The translations under genes were made by a program, and so were the position numbers. From the NCBI GenBank assembly GCA_030619215.1, contig JAUXBV010000135.1:1-7800 (forward strand): DNA of 7,800 bases, in the 5' to 3' direction. The notes under the pieces were generated by a model. That model saw only the letters and a program-made list of their open reading frames with translations. It was not told where the DNA came from and searched no databases. Origin of the DNA: Fibrobacterota bacterium. GTDB lineage: Bacteria > Fibrobacterota > Chitinivibrionia > Chitinivibrionales > JANQEN01. Below are positions 1 to 5,848 of this stretch, piece after piece (the first letter of the stretch is position 1; the number at the start of each line of letters is the position of its first letter).

Positions 1-71
1 ATGTTTTTTTATTAAAAAAACTATTTTTTCTAATCGGGTTAAATCACCTATAAAATCTTATTATTTCAAGA

Positions 72-130
72 TTTATGGTATAAGAACCGATATATATATT
101 TGGATACAAAAGCATCGGTTTTACCATAAA
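72..130. repeat. Interrupted inverted repeat upstream of the TPR gene (possible operator or 5' leader stem)
   Basis: Positions 72-80 (tttatggta) are the exact reverse complement of 122-130 (taccataaa), and 85-91 (aaccgat) of 114-120 (atcggtt). The arms are offset by four unpaired bases on the left and one on the right. The 22-base middle is AT-rich and holds a smaller tttg/caaa pair at 99-102 and 107-110. The element ends 19 bases before the TPR start codon. No T-run follows on either strand, so an intrinsic terminator is unlikely. It could be an operator over the promoter or a leader stem. The pairing is read directly; the function is inferred. Confidence 0.6.
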
Positions 131-149
131 AATTCCATATAGCGTTTTT

Positions 150-1379
150 ATGAAACTCATAGATTCTCTACTAAATTCTTTAAGCCTGAGCGAAGAAGAC
201 AAGAAACTGATTAAAAAGGTTTTCTTCATCTCAATGGCAGTCTGTATAGTTATTATCGCTGCTGCATGGATAATTCAACGCGTATCAATAAAAAAGCTTG
301 ACTTAACCGATACTGCCGACGGCTCTTCGGAGGCGGATGTTTCCGTTCTCTATAGTAAAAAAAGCAATGACCTCCTCCCCATACACATTGAGGCTCACAA
401 ATATGCTGCTGAGCAAAATAAAAATGACATGAACTTTAATAAAACAATTAACCATCTTTTAAGAGTTCTTTCGGTTGAAAGAAACAATCGAAAAATCAAG
501 TTTGACCTCGCAATAGCATACCTGAAAGCCGGAATATATGGAAAAGCAGATGACACATTCAGAGAGCTTGCTGATGAAGATATCTCAGACAGCTTAACTG
601 ACCCGATTATGTCACGGTACGGGCTCACCCTTTTCTTCAGTGGGAAAATAGACGAAAGTATTGCTCAGTTAGAAAAAACCCTTGATAAGTTTCCCTCTTC
701 AAAAGAGGCATATTGTTATCTCGGGCAAATCGAGGCAGCGCAAAACCTGGCCTCTGAAAAAGCTGAAGAGTATCTTAAAAAATCTCTTCAACTTGATCCT
801 CATTATGCGGAAGCCTGGTACCAGCTTGCCAGATATAATATGGGCAAACCACATGCGGGTGAGGATGATTATAATAGCGCCCGTAAATGCCTGCAGAAAC
901 AGCTGGAGATCGAGCCGCTCAATCCGAAGGCTCATTCAAGGCTTGGTATGGTCTATTATTACCTCCAGAAACCGCATCTTGCGAAAAAATCTTACAAGAC
1001 AGCCCTGACTCTGAATGAAAATGATTATAATACCCATTATAATCTGGGTGAGCTGTACTACACTTTATTTAATGATCCGAAAAAGGCACTTAGCGAATTT
1101 AAAAAGACTGTTTCCATTAAAAATGACCATGCTGAAGCAAATTACAAAATCGGTTTGATTGCTTTAGAAAATGATCAATATAAGGAAGCTATTCGCTTCT
1201 TTCGGGAAGCGCATAAATATGCACCCCAGAATATCCGCGTTTTACTTCAGTTGGGTGTTACTTACGAGAAAATGGAAATGAAGAAAGAAGCGGTCTCAGT
1301 TTACCAGTCAATTCTTGATCTTGACAAACTCAATGATGTTGCGCTTCAGAAGCTTAAACTTCTCCGTAGTAGGGAATAG
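150..1379 (+). CDS. Membrane-anchored TPR-repeat protein
   Basis: This 409-residue protein has a short cytoplasmic-type N-terminus, one hydrophobic segment at about residues 24-42, and a polar linker to about residue 75. The remainder is a helical-repeat region. About eight tetratricopeptide repeats are recognisable between residues 115 and 395, with the usual small and aromatic residues and Pro near repeat ends (for example EAYCYLGQIEAA, AEAWYQLARYN, NTHYNLGELYYTL, AEANYKIGLIAL). TPR domains are protein-interaction scaffolds, so this one is probably displayed on the outer face of the inner membrane; its partner is unknown. The reading frame is open back to a stop at 81-83 and the ATG at 150 is the first usable start. 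No Shine-Dalgarno sequence is visible ahead of it, so initiation may be weak or dependent on the upstream palindrome. It appears to be monocistronic: a hairpin follows its stop and the next gene has its own promoter. Confidence 0.88.
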   Translation: MKLIDSLLNSLSLSEEDKKLIKKVFFISMAVCIVIIAAAWIIQRVSIKKLDLTDTADGSSEADVSVLYSKKSNDLLPIHIEAHKYAAEQNKNDMNFNKTINHLLRVLSVERNNRKIKFDLAIAYLKAGIYGKADDTFRELADEDISDSLTDPIMSRYGLTLFFSGKIDESIAQLEKTLDKFPSSKEAYCYLGQIEAAQNLASEKAEEYLKKSLQLDPHYAEAWYQLARYNMGKPHAGEDDYNSARKCLQKQLEIEPLNPKAHSRLGMVYYYLQKPHLAKKSYKTALTLNENDYNTHYNLGELYYTLFNDPKKALSEFKKTVSIKNDHAEANYKIGLIALENDQYKEAIRFFREAHKYAPQNIRVLLQLGVTYEKMEMKKEAVSVYQSILDLDKLNDVALQKLKLLRSRE

Positions 1380-1405
1380 AGATACAACAACAATATGTTG
1401 TATCT
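1380..1405 (+). terminator. Hairpin directly after the TPR stop codon; weak terminator or mRNA-end stem
   Basis: The arms agatacaaca (1380-1389) and tgttgtatct (1396-1405) are perfectly complementary over 10 bp around a 6-base loop. The stem starts at the base after the TAG stop. It is AT-rich and is followed by taaaaacatgtttt, not by a T-run, so it does not fit a classical intrinsic terminator. A 12-base self-complementary stretch (aaaacatgtttt, 1408-1419) follows. It may protect a 3' end from exonucleases or act with Rho. The structure is seen; the role is inferred. Confidence 0.45.
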
Positions 1406-1461
1406 TAAAAACATGTTTTCTGATCAGTTACTGCTTTTTATAAAAACTTTAAAAAAAAGAT

Positions 1462-1489
1462 TTGATTTTTTTCTCCAAAAGGTTATAAT
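1462..1489 (+). promoter_or_regulatory. Sigma70-type promoter for the HU/IHF-like gene
   Basis: TTGATT at 1462-1467 and a perfect TATAAT at 1484-1489 are separated by 16 bases, the form expected of a housekeeping promoter. Transcription should start near 1496, giving an untranslated leader of about 100 bases before the ATG at 1595. A-rich sequence immediately upstream (1440-1459) could act as an UP-like element. Confidence 0.75.
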
Positions 1490-1496
1490 TTGTAAG

Positions 1497-1516
1497 TGTA
1501 ATAGTGTGATATTACA
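1497..1516. promoter_or_regulatory. 7-bp dyad at the predicted HU transcription start (operator-like)
   Basis: TGTAATA at 1497-1503 is the exact reverse complement of TATTACA at 1510-1516, with a 6-base spacer. It begins about 8 bases after the -10 box, where a repressor dimer would block initiation. It could equally form a short stem at the 5' end of the mRNA. The symmetry is seen directly. No specific regulator family is assigned. Confidence 0.45.
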
Positions 1517-1594
1517 GAAGTTAAATATATCCTGTTTTTAATAGTATCTTTACAAAACAATAATTCTTTTTCACAACAACTTAGGATCTGTAAA

Positions 1595-1930
1595 ATGGGC
1601 AATATTACAAAAAAAGATCTCGTAGAAAGAATATCTGAAAAAACCGGTCTCACTCAAGTGGACACGAAGATTGTTATAGAAAGCTTTTTGGATTCCGTAT
1701 CGAAAGCTTTGCAAAGCGGAAATAATATCGAGATCAGAGGTTTTGGAAGATTTAAAATAAAAGAGAAGAGAGCCCGCACTGCCCGTAACCCACGTACCAA
1801 CGAACATATTCAGGTTGAAGCTGGATTTAAACCGATCTTCGAGGCGTCAAAGGAACTTCGCAATCGTATTAATAACAGCTATACAAAGCAAAATACCGAA
1901 ACAGGACTTGCTTCTGAAGAGTCCCTGTAA
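1595..1930 (+). CDS. HU/IHF-family DNA-bending protein
   Basis: This 111-residue protein carries the whole bacterial histone-like fold. It starts with a helical dimerisation part (TKKDLVERISEKTGLT, residues 5-20). Next comes the conserved GFGRF at 49-53, then the basic beta arm with ARNPRT (63-68), whose proline intercalates into DNA in this family. The ending KPIFEASKELRNRIN (79-93) matches the family's last strand and helix. HU and IHF proteins bend DNA and compact the nucleoid, and also assist replication, recombination and transcription. Sequence alone does not separate HU from an IHF subunit here. About 18 polar residues (94-111) extend past the usual end of roughly 90-95. An AGGA at 1583-1586 lies 8 bases before the ATG. 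It is a single gene with its own promoter, converging on the tlpA-like gene. Confidence 0.93.
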   Translation: MGNITKKDLVERISEKTGLTQVDTKIVIESFLDSVSKALQSGNNIEIRGFGRFKIKEKRARTARNPRTNEHIQVEAGFKPIFEASKELRNRINNSYTKQNTETGLASEESL

Positions 1931-1968
1931 TTATTGCTGTCGTATTAACATATTCCTTTTCAGTCAAT

Positions 1969-2772
1969 CTATTGTGAATCCCAATAGTCAATTGCCAATT
2001 TTTTCAGTTCATTATACCACTTGCGAATTTCTTCTTTTGGCACGTCAAGCTCGGCAGCGACAATATCGGGTGAAGTGCCGCATTCTATCCGTGCAACCGC
2101 GTTCCATTTCTGCTTAGGGGTGATCTCCTCCGGCGTTTTGTCCTTCTTCCCATCCCGTACGGCAACTGTTTCACCTTTCTCTTCCCCTGTTTCCACAGGG
2201 ACTTCCTTACCTTCTTTTATCGCTTCAATCACTTTCTCAAGTGTCTCCCCAAAAGGGACATCCTCTTTATACCCCATTGACGAATAACGAATAATACCGT
2301 CGGGATCTATAACAAAAAGTGCAGGAAGGGACTTCACGCCATATCGCTGCGCGGTTTTTTTATAGGGATCAAAAAGAATCGGCAGGGTATAATTTTTTTT
2401 CTTTGCGAAAGGAACGACGATCCCCGCCCCCTTCGTGTCTATGCTAATAAGGAAAATCTTAATATTTTCGCCTTTGTGCTTGTTATAAATTTTTTCCAGC
2501 TCAGGAATCTCTTTATGGCAGGGTTTACAGTATGTAGCCCAGAAGCTGACTATTACTATGTGCGGAGTATTATTGACATACGGTTTAACTAACTTTTTAC
2601 CGCACCATACCCGCAGCGATTCTCTCTTGCCGGAAAGCGACGGCATTGAAAAAGTCGGTGCTTCCGTTCCAGGGGGGAGAATTGACGCCTGAGTAATTTC
2701 AGGCATTATTGCTACTACTGTTAAGCATGCAATAATAAATGAAATAGAGTGCCTAAGCAAAATCTTTCTCAT
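1969..2772 (-). CDS. Exported TlpA/ResA-like thioredoxin with a C-terminal helix-turn-helix-like tail
   Basis: The 267-residue product begins with a signal sequence: a basic start (MRKILLRH), a hydrophobic stretch to about residue 23, and a likely cleavage site near ITQA/S at 29-30. IIAC at 13-16 also resembles a lipobox, but hydrophobic residues continue past it. Residues 33-180 form a thioredoxin domain of the AhpC/TSA-TlpA type: APTFSMPSLSGK, SFWATYCKPCHKEIPEL with active cysteines 82 and 85, and the cis-proline in KSLPALFVIDPDG (Pro150). Such proteins reduce disulfides outside the cytoplasmic membrane, often during cytochrome c or envelope protein maturation. After a charged linker (190-218), residues 219-262 look like a helix-turn-helix, which is unexpected here. 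The start at 2772 is preferred over the ATG at 2805: it begins a signal peptide and has AAGGAG five bases upstream, whereas the longer form adds MWLSYIYKGDL. The gene lies downstream of rho but has its own promoter. Confidence 0.87.
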   Translation of the reverse strand: MRKILLRHSISFIIACLTVVAIMPEITQASILPPGTEAPTFSMPSLSGKRESLRVWCGKKLVKPYVNNTPHIVIVSFWATYCKPCHKEIPELEKIYNKHKGENIKIFLISIDTKGAGIVVPFAKKKNYTLPILFDPYKKTAQRYGVKSLPALFVIDPDGIIRYSSMGYKEDVPFGETLEKVIEAIKEGKEVPVETGEEKGETVAVRDGKKDKTPEEITPKQKWNAVARIECGTSPDIVAAELDVPKEEIRKWYNELKKLAIDYWDSQ

Positions 2773-2777
2773 CAAAT

Positions 2778-2783
2778 CTCCTT
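2778..2783 (-). promoter_or_regulatory. Ribosome binding site deciding the tlpA-like start
   Basis: On the - strand AAGGAG lies at 2783-2778, separated by five bases (ATTTG) from the ATG at 2772-2770. This is close to an ideal Shine-Dalgarno arrangement. It supports the shorter protein beginning MRKILL over the in-frame ATG 33 bases upstream, which lies before this site. Confidence 0.85.
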
Positions 2784-2901
2784 TATAAATATATGATAAC
2801 CACAATTAAAATTGGAGTTTTGGAGTATCGGAAAAAAATATATCCATTACTCCGGCAAAATTTATTTTCAGAGGCAAGTATTCTTAATAAAACTGTTTAC
2901 A

Positions 2902-2930
2902 ATTATATATTAGCCGCTATTACATTGCAA
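2902..2930 (-). promoter_or_regulatory. Sigma70-type promoter for the tlpA-like gene
   Basis: On the - strand TTGCAA (2930-2925) and a perfect TATAAT (2907-2902) are 17 bases apart. The -35 box directly abuts the rho stop codon (2933-2931). Transcription would start near 2895 and leave a leader of about 120 bases before the start codon at 2772. The tlpA-like gene can therefore be expressed independently of rho. Confidence 0.65.
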
Positions 2931-4181
2931 CTATCGATTCATTGAATCGAGGAAATCTACGTTACTCTTAGTATTACTGATCTTCTCAATAATAAATTCC
3001 ATCATTTCTATCGGCCCGCGTGCCGTTGAGGAGAGGAATTTACGCAATACCCACATACGGTTCAGTTCTTCGGGGGTCAGCAGAAGCTCCTCTTTACGGG
3101 TGCCGGATCTCATCAGGTCAACCGACGGGAAAAGTCGCCTGTCAGATATCTTTCTGTCAAGTACCAGTTCCATATTGCCGGTTCCTTTAAACTCCTCAAA
3201 AATGACATCATCCATTCTACTACCGGTTACAATAAGCGCCGTTGCTATAATGGTCAGGCTACCGCCGTTCTCAATATTTCGTGCGGCACCGAAAAAACGC
3301 TTCGGTTTGTAAAGTGCCTGGGAGTCAACACCACCGGAAAGGATTCTGCCGGAATGCGGTGCTACGGTATTATGTGCACGGGCAAGACGCGTAATGCTGT
3401 CAAGCAGGATGACAACATCTTTATTATGCTCAACAAGACGCTTCGATCTTTCAATCGCCATTTCCGCAACAACAACATGCCGTTCAGCCGGTTCATCAAA
3501 GGTAGAGCTTATTATCTCGGCATTTACCGAATGTTTCATATCGGTTACTTCTTCGGGACGCTCGTCAATAAGAAGCACTATGAGAAATACTTCCGGATGG
3601 TTATGCAGGATTGCATTTGCAATATTTTTCAACAGTACCGTTTTACCGGTTCTTGGCGGCGCAACAATAAGTCCACGCTGCCCCTTGCCAATTGGAGTAA
3701 ACAGGTTCATGATACGGCTTGAAATCTCTTTTTTATCATATTCGAGGTTAAACCTCTTATCAGGAAACATGGGGACCAAATCATCAAAATTAATCTTCTT
3801 CTTACACTCTTCCGGATCCTCAAAATTGACCATTTCAACCCTCAGCAGAGCAAAATAGCGCTCTGAATCTTTGGGGGGACGAACCTGTCCGGAGACTGTG
3901 TCTCCTGTTCGTAAATGAAAACGCTTTATCTGGGAAGGTGAGACATAAATATCATCAGGCCCGCTCAGATAGCTATTCATAGGAGAGCGAAGAAAACCAA
4001 AACCGTCAGGCATAATCTCAAGGACGCCTTCTGCAAACATTTGTCCCTGTTTTGCAGCTTCAGCCTTTAGAATATTAAAGATTAGCTCCTGCCTGCCCAG
4101 TTTTCGATCGCTGATATTGCACTCTTTGGCTACTTCGTTCAGCTCTGTCATAGATTTTGATTTAAGTTCAACAACATTCAT
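2931..4181 (-). CDS. rho: Transcription termination factor Rho
   Basis: This 416-residue protein matches Rho along its whole length; E. coli Rho has 419 residues. Rho is a hexameric RNA helicase that binds nascent RNA and uses ATP to release RNA polymerase. An N-terminal helical domain (about 1-47) precedes the OB-fold RNA-binding domain (about 48-120) containing DGFGFLRS and [13 protein letters not shown]. The motor carries Walker A APPRTGKT (174-181), catalytic Glu207 in [10 protein letters not shown], Walker B LLDSITR (259-265), the Q-loop ILSGGVD (280-286), the R-loop GSRMDD (320-325), and arginine finger Arg362 in SGTRKEE. All key residues are present, so it should be active. Val318 replaces the acidic residue expected in ALI-D/E-TGS. 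There is no large N-terminal insertion. AGAGG at 4193-4189 lies seven bases before the ATG. Confidence 0.97.
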   Translation of the reverse strand: MNVVELKSKSMTELNEVAKECNISDRKLGRQELIFNILKAEAAKQGQMFAEGVLEIMPDGFGFLRSPMNSYLSGPDDIYVSPSQIKRFHLRTGDTVSGQVRPPKDSERYFALLRVEMVNFEDPEECKKKINFDDLVPMFPDKRFNLEYDKKEISSRIMNLFTPIGKGQRGLIVAPPRTGKTVLLKNIANAILHNHPEVFLIVLLIDERPEEVTDMKHSVNAEIISSTFDEPAERHVVVAEMAIERSKRLVEHNKDVVILLDSITRLARAHNTVAPHSGRILSGGVDSQALYKPKRFFGAARNIENGGSLTIIATALIVTGSRMDDVIFEEFKGTGNMELVLDRKISDRRLFPSVDLMRSGTRKEELLLTPEELNRMWVLRKFLSSTARGPIEMMEFIIEKISNTKSNVDFLDSMNR

Positions 4182-4229
4182 AAGTAAACCTCTGCTTGTT
4201 ATGAAAAAGTAGAAAGATTATTGGAGATA

Positions 4230-4258
4230 AGTATAATCCAAATATTATTACTTATCAA
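4230..4258 (-). promoter_or_regulatory. Sigma70-type promoter for rho
   Basis: On the - strand TTGATA (4258-4253) is followed after 17 bases by TATACT (4235-4230); each differs from consensus at one position. Transcription would start near 4223, about 42 bases before the rho ATG. This is the best promoter match in the gap. Confidence 0.7.
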
Positions 4259-4555
4259 GAATTTGAAGTTCTTTGTGATTTATAGCGATTTTTCTTTATC
4301 GAGATATTTTAATCTTTTTCAAAGGATCTACCGAACGTTACCCCACTTTGAAAGAGATCGGTTTACAATATAACAATATTTTCTATACAAAACTGAATAT
4401 TATGATTACATTTTGGATAGGGTATTATATTATTGAACCGAAAAATAAGGGGGTTGAAAAGTAAACGTATCTCTAATAATATAATGGAAAAGTTAATTTT
4501 ATGCTTAATAAAATGGTGTTATGCAAACATTTTGTCAAATTTTTTTACTCTGTCC

Positions 4556-4663
4556 TCAGCCTCGAATTTCCTTATTGTTATTATATAATCCAAAATAACT
4601 ACTTGCAAATATAATTATCTGTTTTACAAAATGGCAGAATGTTTTCTTTTCTTCTTTATGCAT
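4556..4663 (-). CDS. Possible 35-residue small protein downstream of the oxidoreductase genes
   Basis: An ATG at 4663 opens 35 codons ending at TGA 4558-4556. The product would have a basic start (MHKEEKK), a short hydrophobic and aromatic middle (residues 12-28, VKQIIIFASSYFGLY in part) and a charged end. AAGG lies five bases before the ATG, and the ORF starts eight bases after the stop of the upstream dehydrogenase gene, as a coupled small gene would. Against it, the region is AT-rich, the length could arise by chance, and a terminator-like stem covers its first codons. I recognise no family. Confidence 0.22.
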   Translation of the reverse strand: MHKEEKKTFCHFVKQIIIFASSYFGLYNNNKEIRG

Positions 4664-4670
4664 TGCCGCC
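4633..4670 (-). terminator. Weak terminator-like stem after the oxidoreductase operon
   Basis: Directly after the TAA at 4673-4671, GGCGGCAAT (4670-4662) can pair with ATTCTGCC (4640-4633), allowing one G-T pair and one bulged C. The loop is about 21 purine-rich bases. ATTTTGT follows, a short interrupted T-run. Position and GC content suit an intrinsic terminator. The long loop and poor T-run make it weak, and it overlaps the possible small ORF. Confidence 0.33.
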
Positions 4671-5837
4671 TTACTTTAAAGCTTCTTTTTTTGAGTTATA
4701 AATATCACGATAAAAGCTTACTGTATCAAAAATCTCCTGCTCCATTAACGGCTCCCCGTTCAAAATCAGATTAGCCATATTCCTGCCAATTCCCGGTCCC
4801 ATCATAAAACCCTGACCGCACATGCCCACAGCAAGGTATAATCCCTCAATCTCATTTACCTTTCCGCAAATCGGTGATCCATCGGGAGTCATCGGATACA
4901 GCCCCCGCCATACTCTTCGTATGAGCATATTCTTAAGCCGCGGTATCAGGTCTATCATACGCTTTGCTAGTATCGGCAGAAATTCAGATGTGGATTCCTT
5001 ATTGGCTCCGATAAAAAGCTTACTCGGTGTATAGCAGAAGATTATCGGTCCTTCATGACTCTGTCCAAAGTAAAAATTGTCCGTTTTGCCTTCTTCCCCG
5101 GGGCGCATATCGACAATAAGAGGCCCCAGAAACTGCTCCATTGGAGCAGATATTCCAGCCTCATGGCTGTCAGGTAGAACTGGTATGTCAAGTCCTATAA
5201 ATCCACCAACATGTCTGGCAAATGCACCGGCAGCATTTACAACCACTGGTGTACTATAAACTCCTTTGTTGGTAGATACTTCCTTTATGGTTCCGTTATT
5301 GATTTTTATGTCTCTTACGGCTTCCTTAAAACGATACGCGCAACCTCGTTCTACTGATTCCTTATACAGTGCATTTGCCGCCAAAAGAGGCGAAACCTGG
5401 CCGTCGTCAGGTGAATAGGTGCCTCCTAACAACCCTTCCGGGTTAATTCCCGGAACCACCTCTTTAATACCCTCAGCATCTATCCAATCAATATTCAATT
5501 GGTAATTCTTTTGAATCGGAAGCAGGCTTTTAAGAGTATCCTCTTCCATTTGTCTATAAACAGGAAAACAATATCCGCCCTTTTTCCATCCTATAGAGCT
5601 TCCATACGTCTCTTCCCACCTGCTGAAAATTTTCAGGCTTTCCCGACATAATAGAATCTTTGCAGGATCGGAATGGGTTGCCCGCACCCCGCCGATTGCC
5701 GTTTTATTCTGACCCTGCCCTACGGACGATTCAGCTTCTAAAACAAGTACCTTCCGGCCTTCCAGTGTCAGGAAAAATGCTATAGGTAGCCCTACACTTC
5801 CCGCACCTATTATAATAGCGTCATAATTGTTTTTCAT
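4671..5837 (-). CDS. FAD-dependent amine/amino-acid dehydrogenase, DadA/SoxB/HcnC-like beta-type subunit
   Basis: This 388-residue protein belongs to the DAO/GlyOx FAD family, whose members oxidise the C-N bond of amino acids and secondary amines. The N-terminal FAD fold is clear: DAIIIGAGSVG (residues 6-16) with Glu34 closing the second strand. AIGGVRATHSD (47-57) is typical of the proline/hydroxyproline-dehydrogenase and sarcosine-oxidase beta branch. Further FAD contacts are VVNAAGAF (199-206), LYPMTPDGSPICG (313-325) and the C-terminal GMCGQGFMMGPGIG (338-351). An ATG at 5993 would add 52 residues, but they do not fit the family and would overlap the upstream gene by 145 bases. The ATG at 5837 places the dinucleotide fold at the N-terminus. 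It starts 11 bases after the upstream stop with only a distant GGGAAG, so translation is probably coupled. The substrate is undetermined: proline, hydroxyproline, sarcosine, glycine and D-amino acids are all possible. Confidence 0.85.
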   Translation of the reverse strand: MKNNYDAIIIGAGSVGLPIAFFLTLEGRKVLVLEAESSVGQGQNKTAIGGVRATHSDPAKILLCRESLKIFSRWEETYGSSIGWKKGGYCFPVYRQMEEDTLKSLLPIQKNYQLNIDWIDAEGIKEVVPGINPEGLLGGTYSPDDGQVSPLLAANALYKESVERGCAYRFKEAVRDIKINNGTIKEVSTNKGVYSTPVVVNAAGAFARHVGGFIGLDIPVLPDSHEAGISAPMEQFLGPLIVDMRPGEEGKTDNFYFGQSHEGPIIFCYTPSKLFIGANKESTSEFLPILAKRMIDLIPRLKNMLIRRVWRGLYPMTPDGSPICGKVNEIEGLYLAVGMCGQGFMMGPGIGRNMANLILNGEPLMEQEIFDTVSFYRDIYNSKKEALK

Positions 5838-5848
5838 ATAATCATTAT

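Larger units (their letters stand above)
4182..4670 (-). other. 489-base AT-rich gap between the oxidoreductase operon and rho
   Basis: No conserved protein, tRNA or recognisable riboswitch is visible on either strand. Reading toward rho it holds a possible 35-codon ORF (4663-4556) overlapping a terminator-like stem (4670-4633), an isolated perfect TTGACA at 4538-4533 with no good -10 at 17 bases, and the rho promoter (4258-4230). A weaker TTGAAA-16-GATAAA pair lies at 4322-4295. A transcript from the upstream sites would give rho a leader of about 100-350 bases. Rho genes are autoregulated through their leaders in well-studied bacteria, so this is a reasonable but unproven idea here. Confidence 0.5.

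Noticed and set aside
44..229. Short - strand ORF overlapping the TPR start
   Set aside because: It is AT-rich, low in complexity, spans the palindrome and the start of a well-supported gene, and has no family features.
1969..1987. ctattg/caatag inverted repeat as a terminator between the convergent HU and tlpA-like genes
   Set aside because: The stem is only 6 bp, AT-rich, lies within the last codons of the tlpA-like gene, and has no T-run on either strand.
2725..2727. Lipobox (IIAC, Cys16) making the TlpA-like protein a lipoprotein
   Set aside because: Hydrophobic residues continue after the cysteine and a better signal peptidase I site lies at about residue 29, so lipidation is less likely though not excluded.
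3354..3858. + strand ORFs opposite rho
   Set aside because: They are overlapping antisense frames within a fully conserved Rho, with no domain features or ribosome binding site.
4522..4538. Sigma54 promoter (TTGACA...TTGCA)
   Set aside because: The invariant GG of the -24 element reads GA, so it fails the key test for sigma54.
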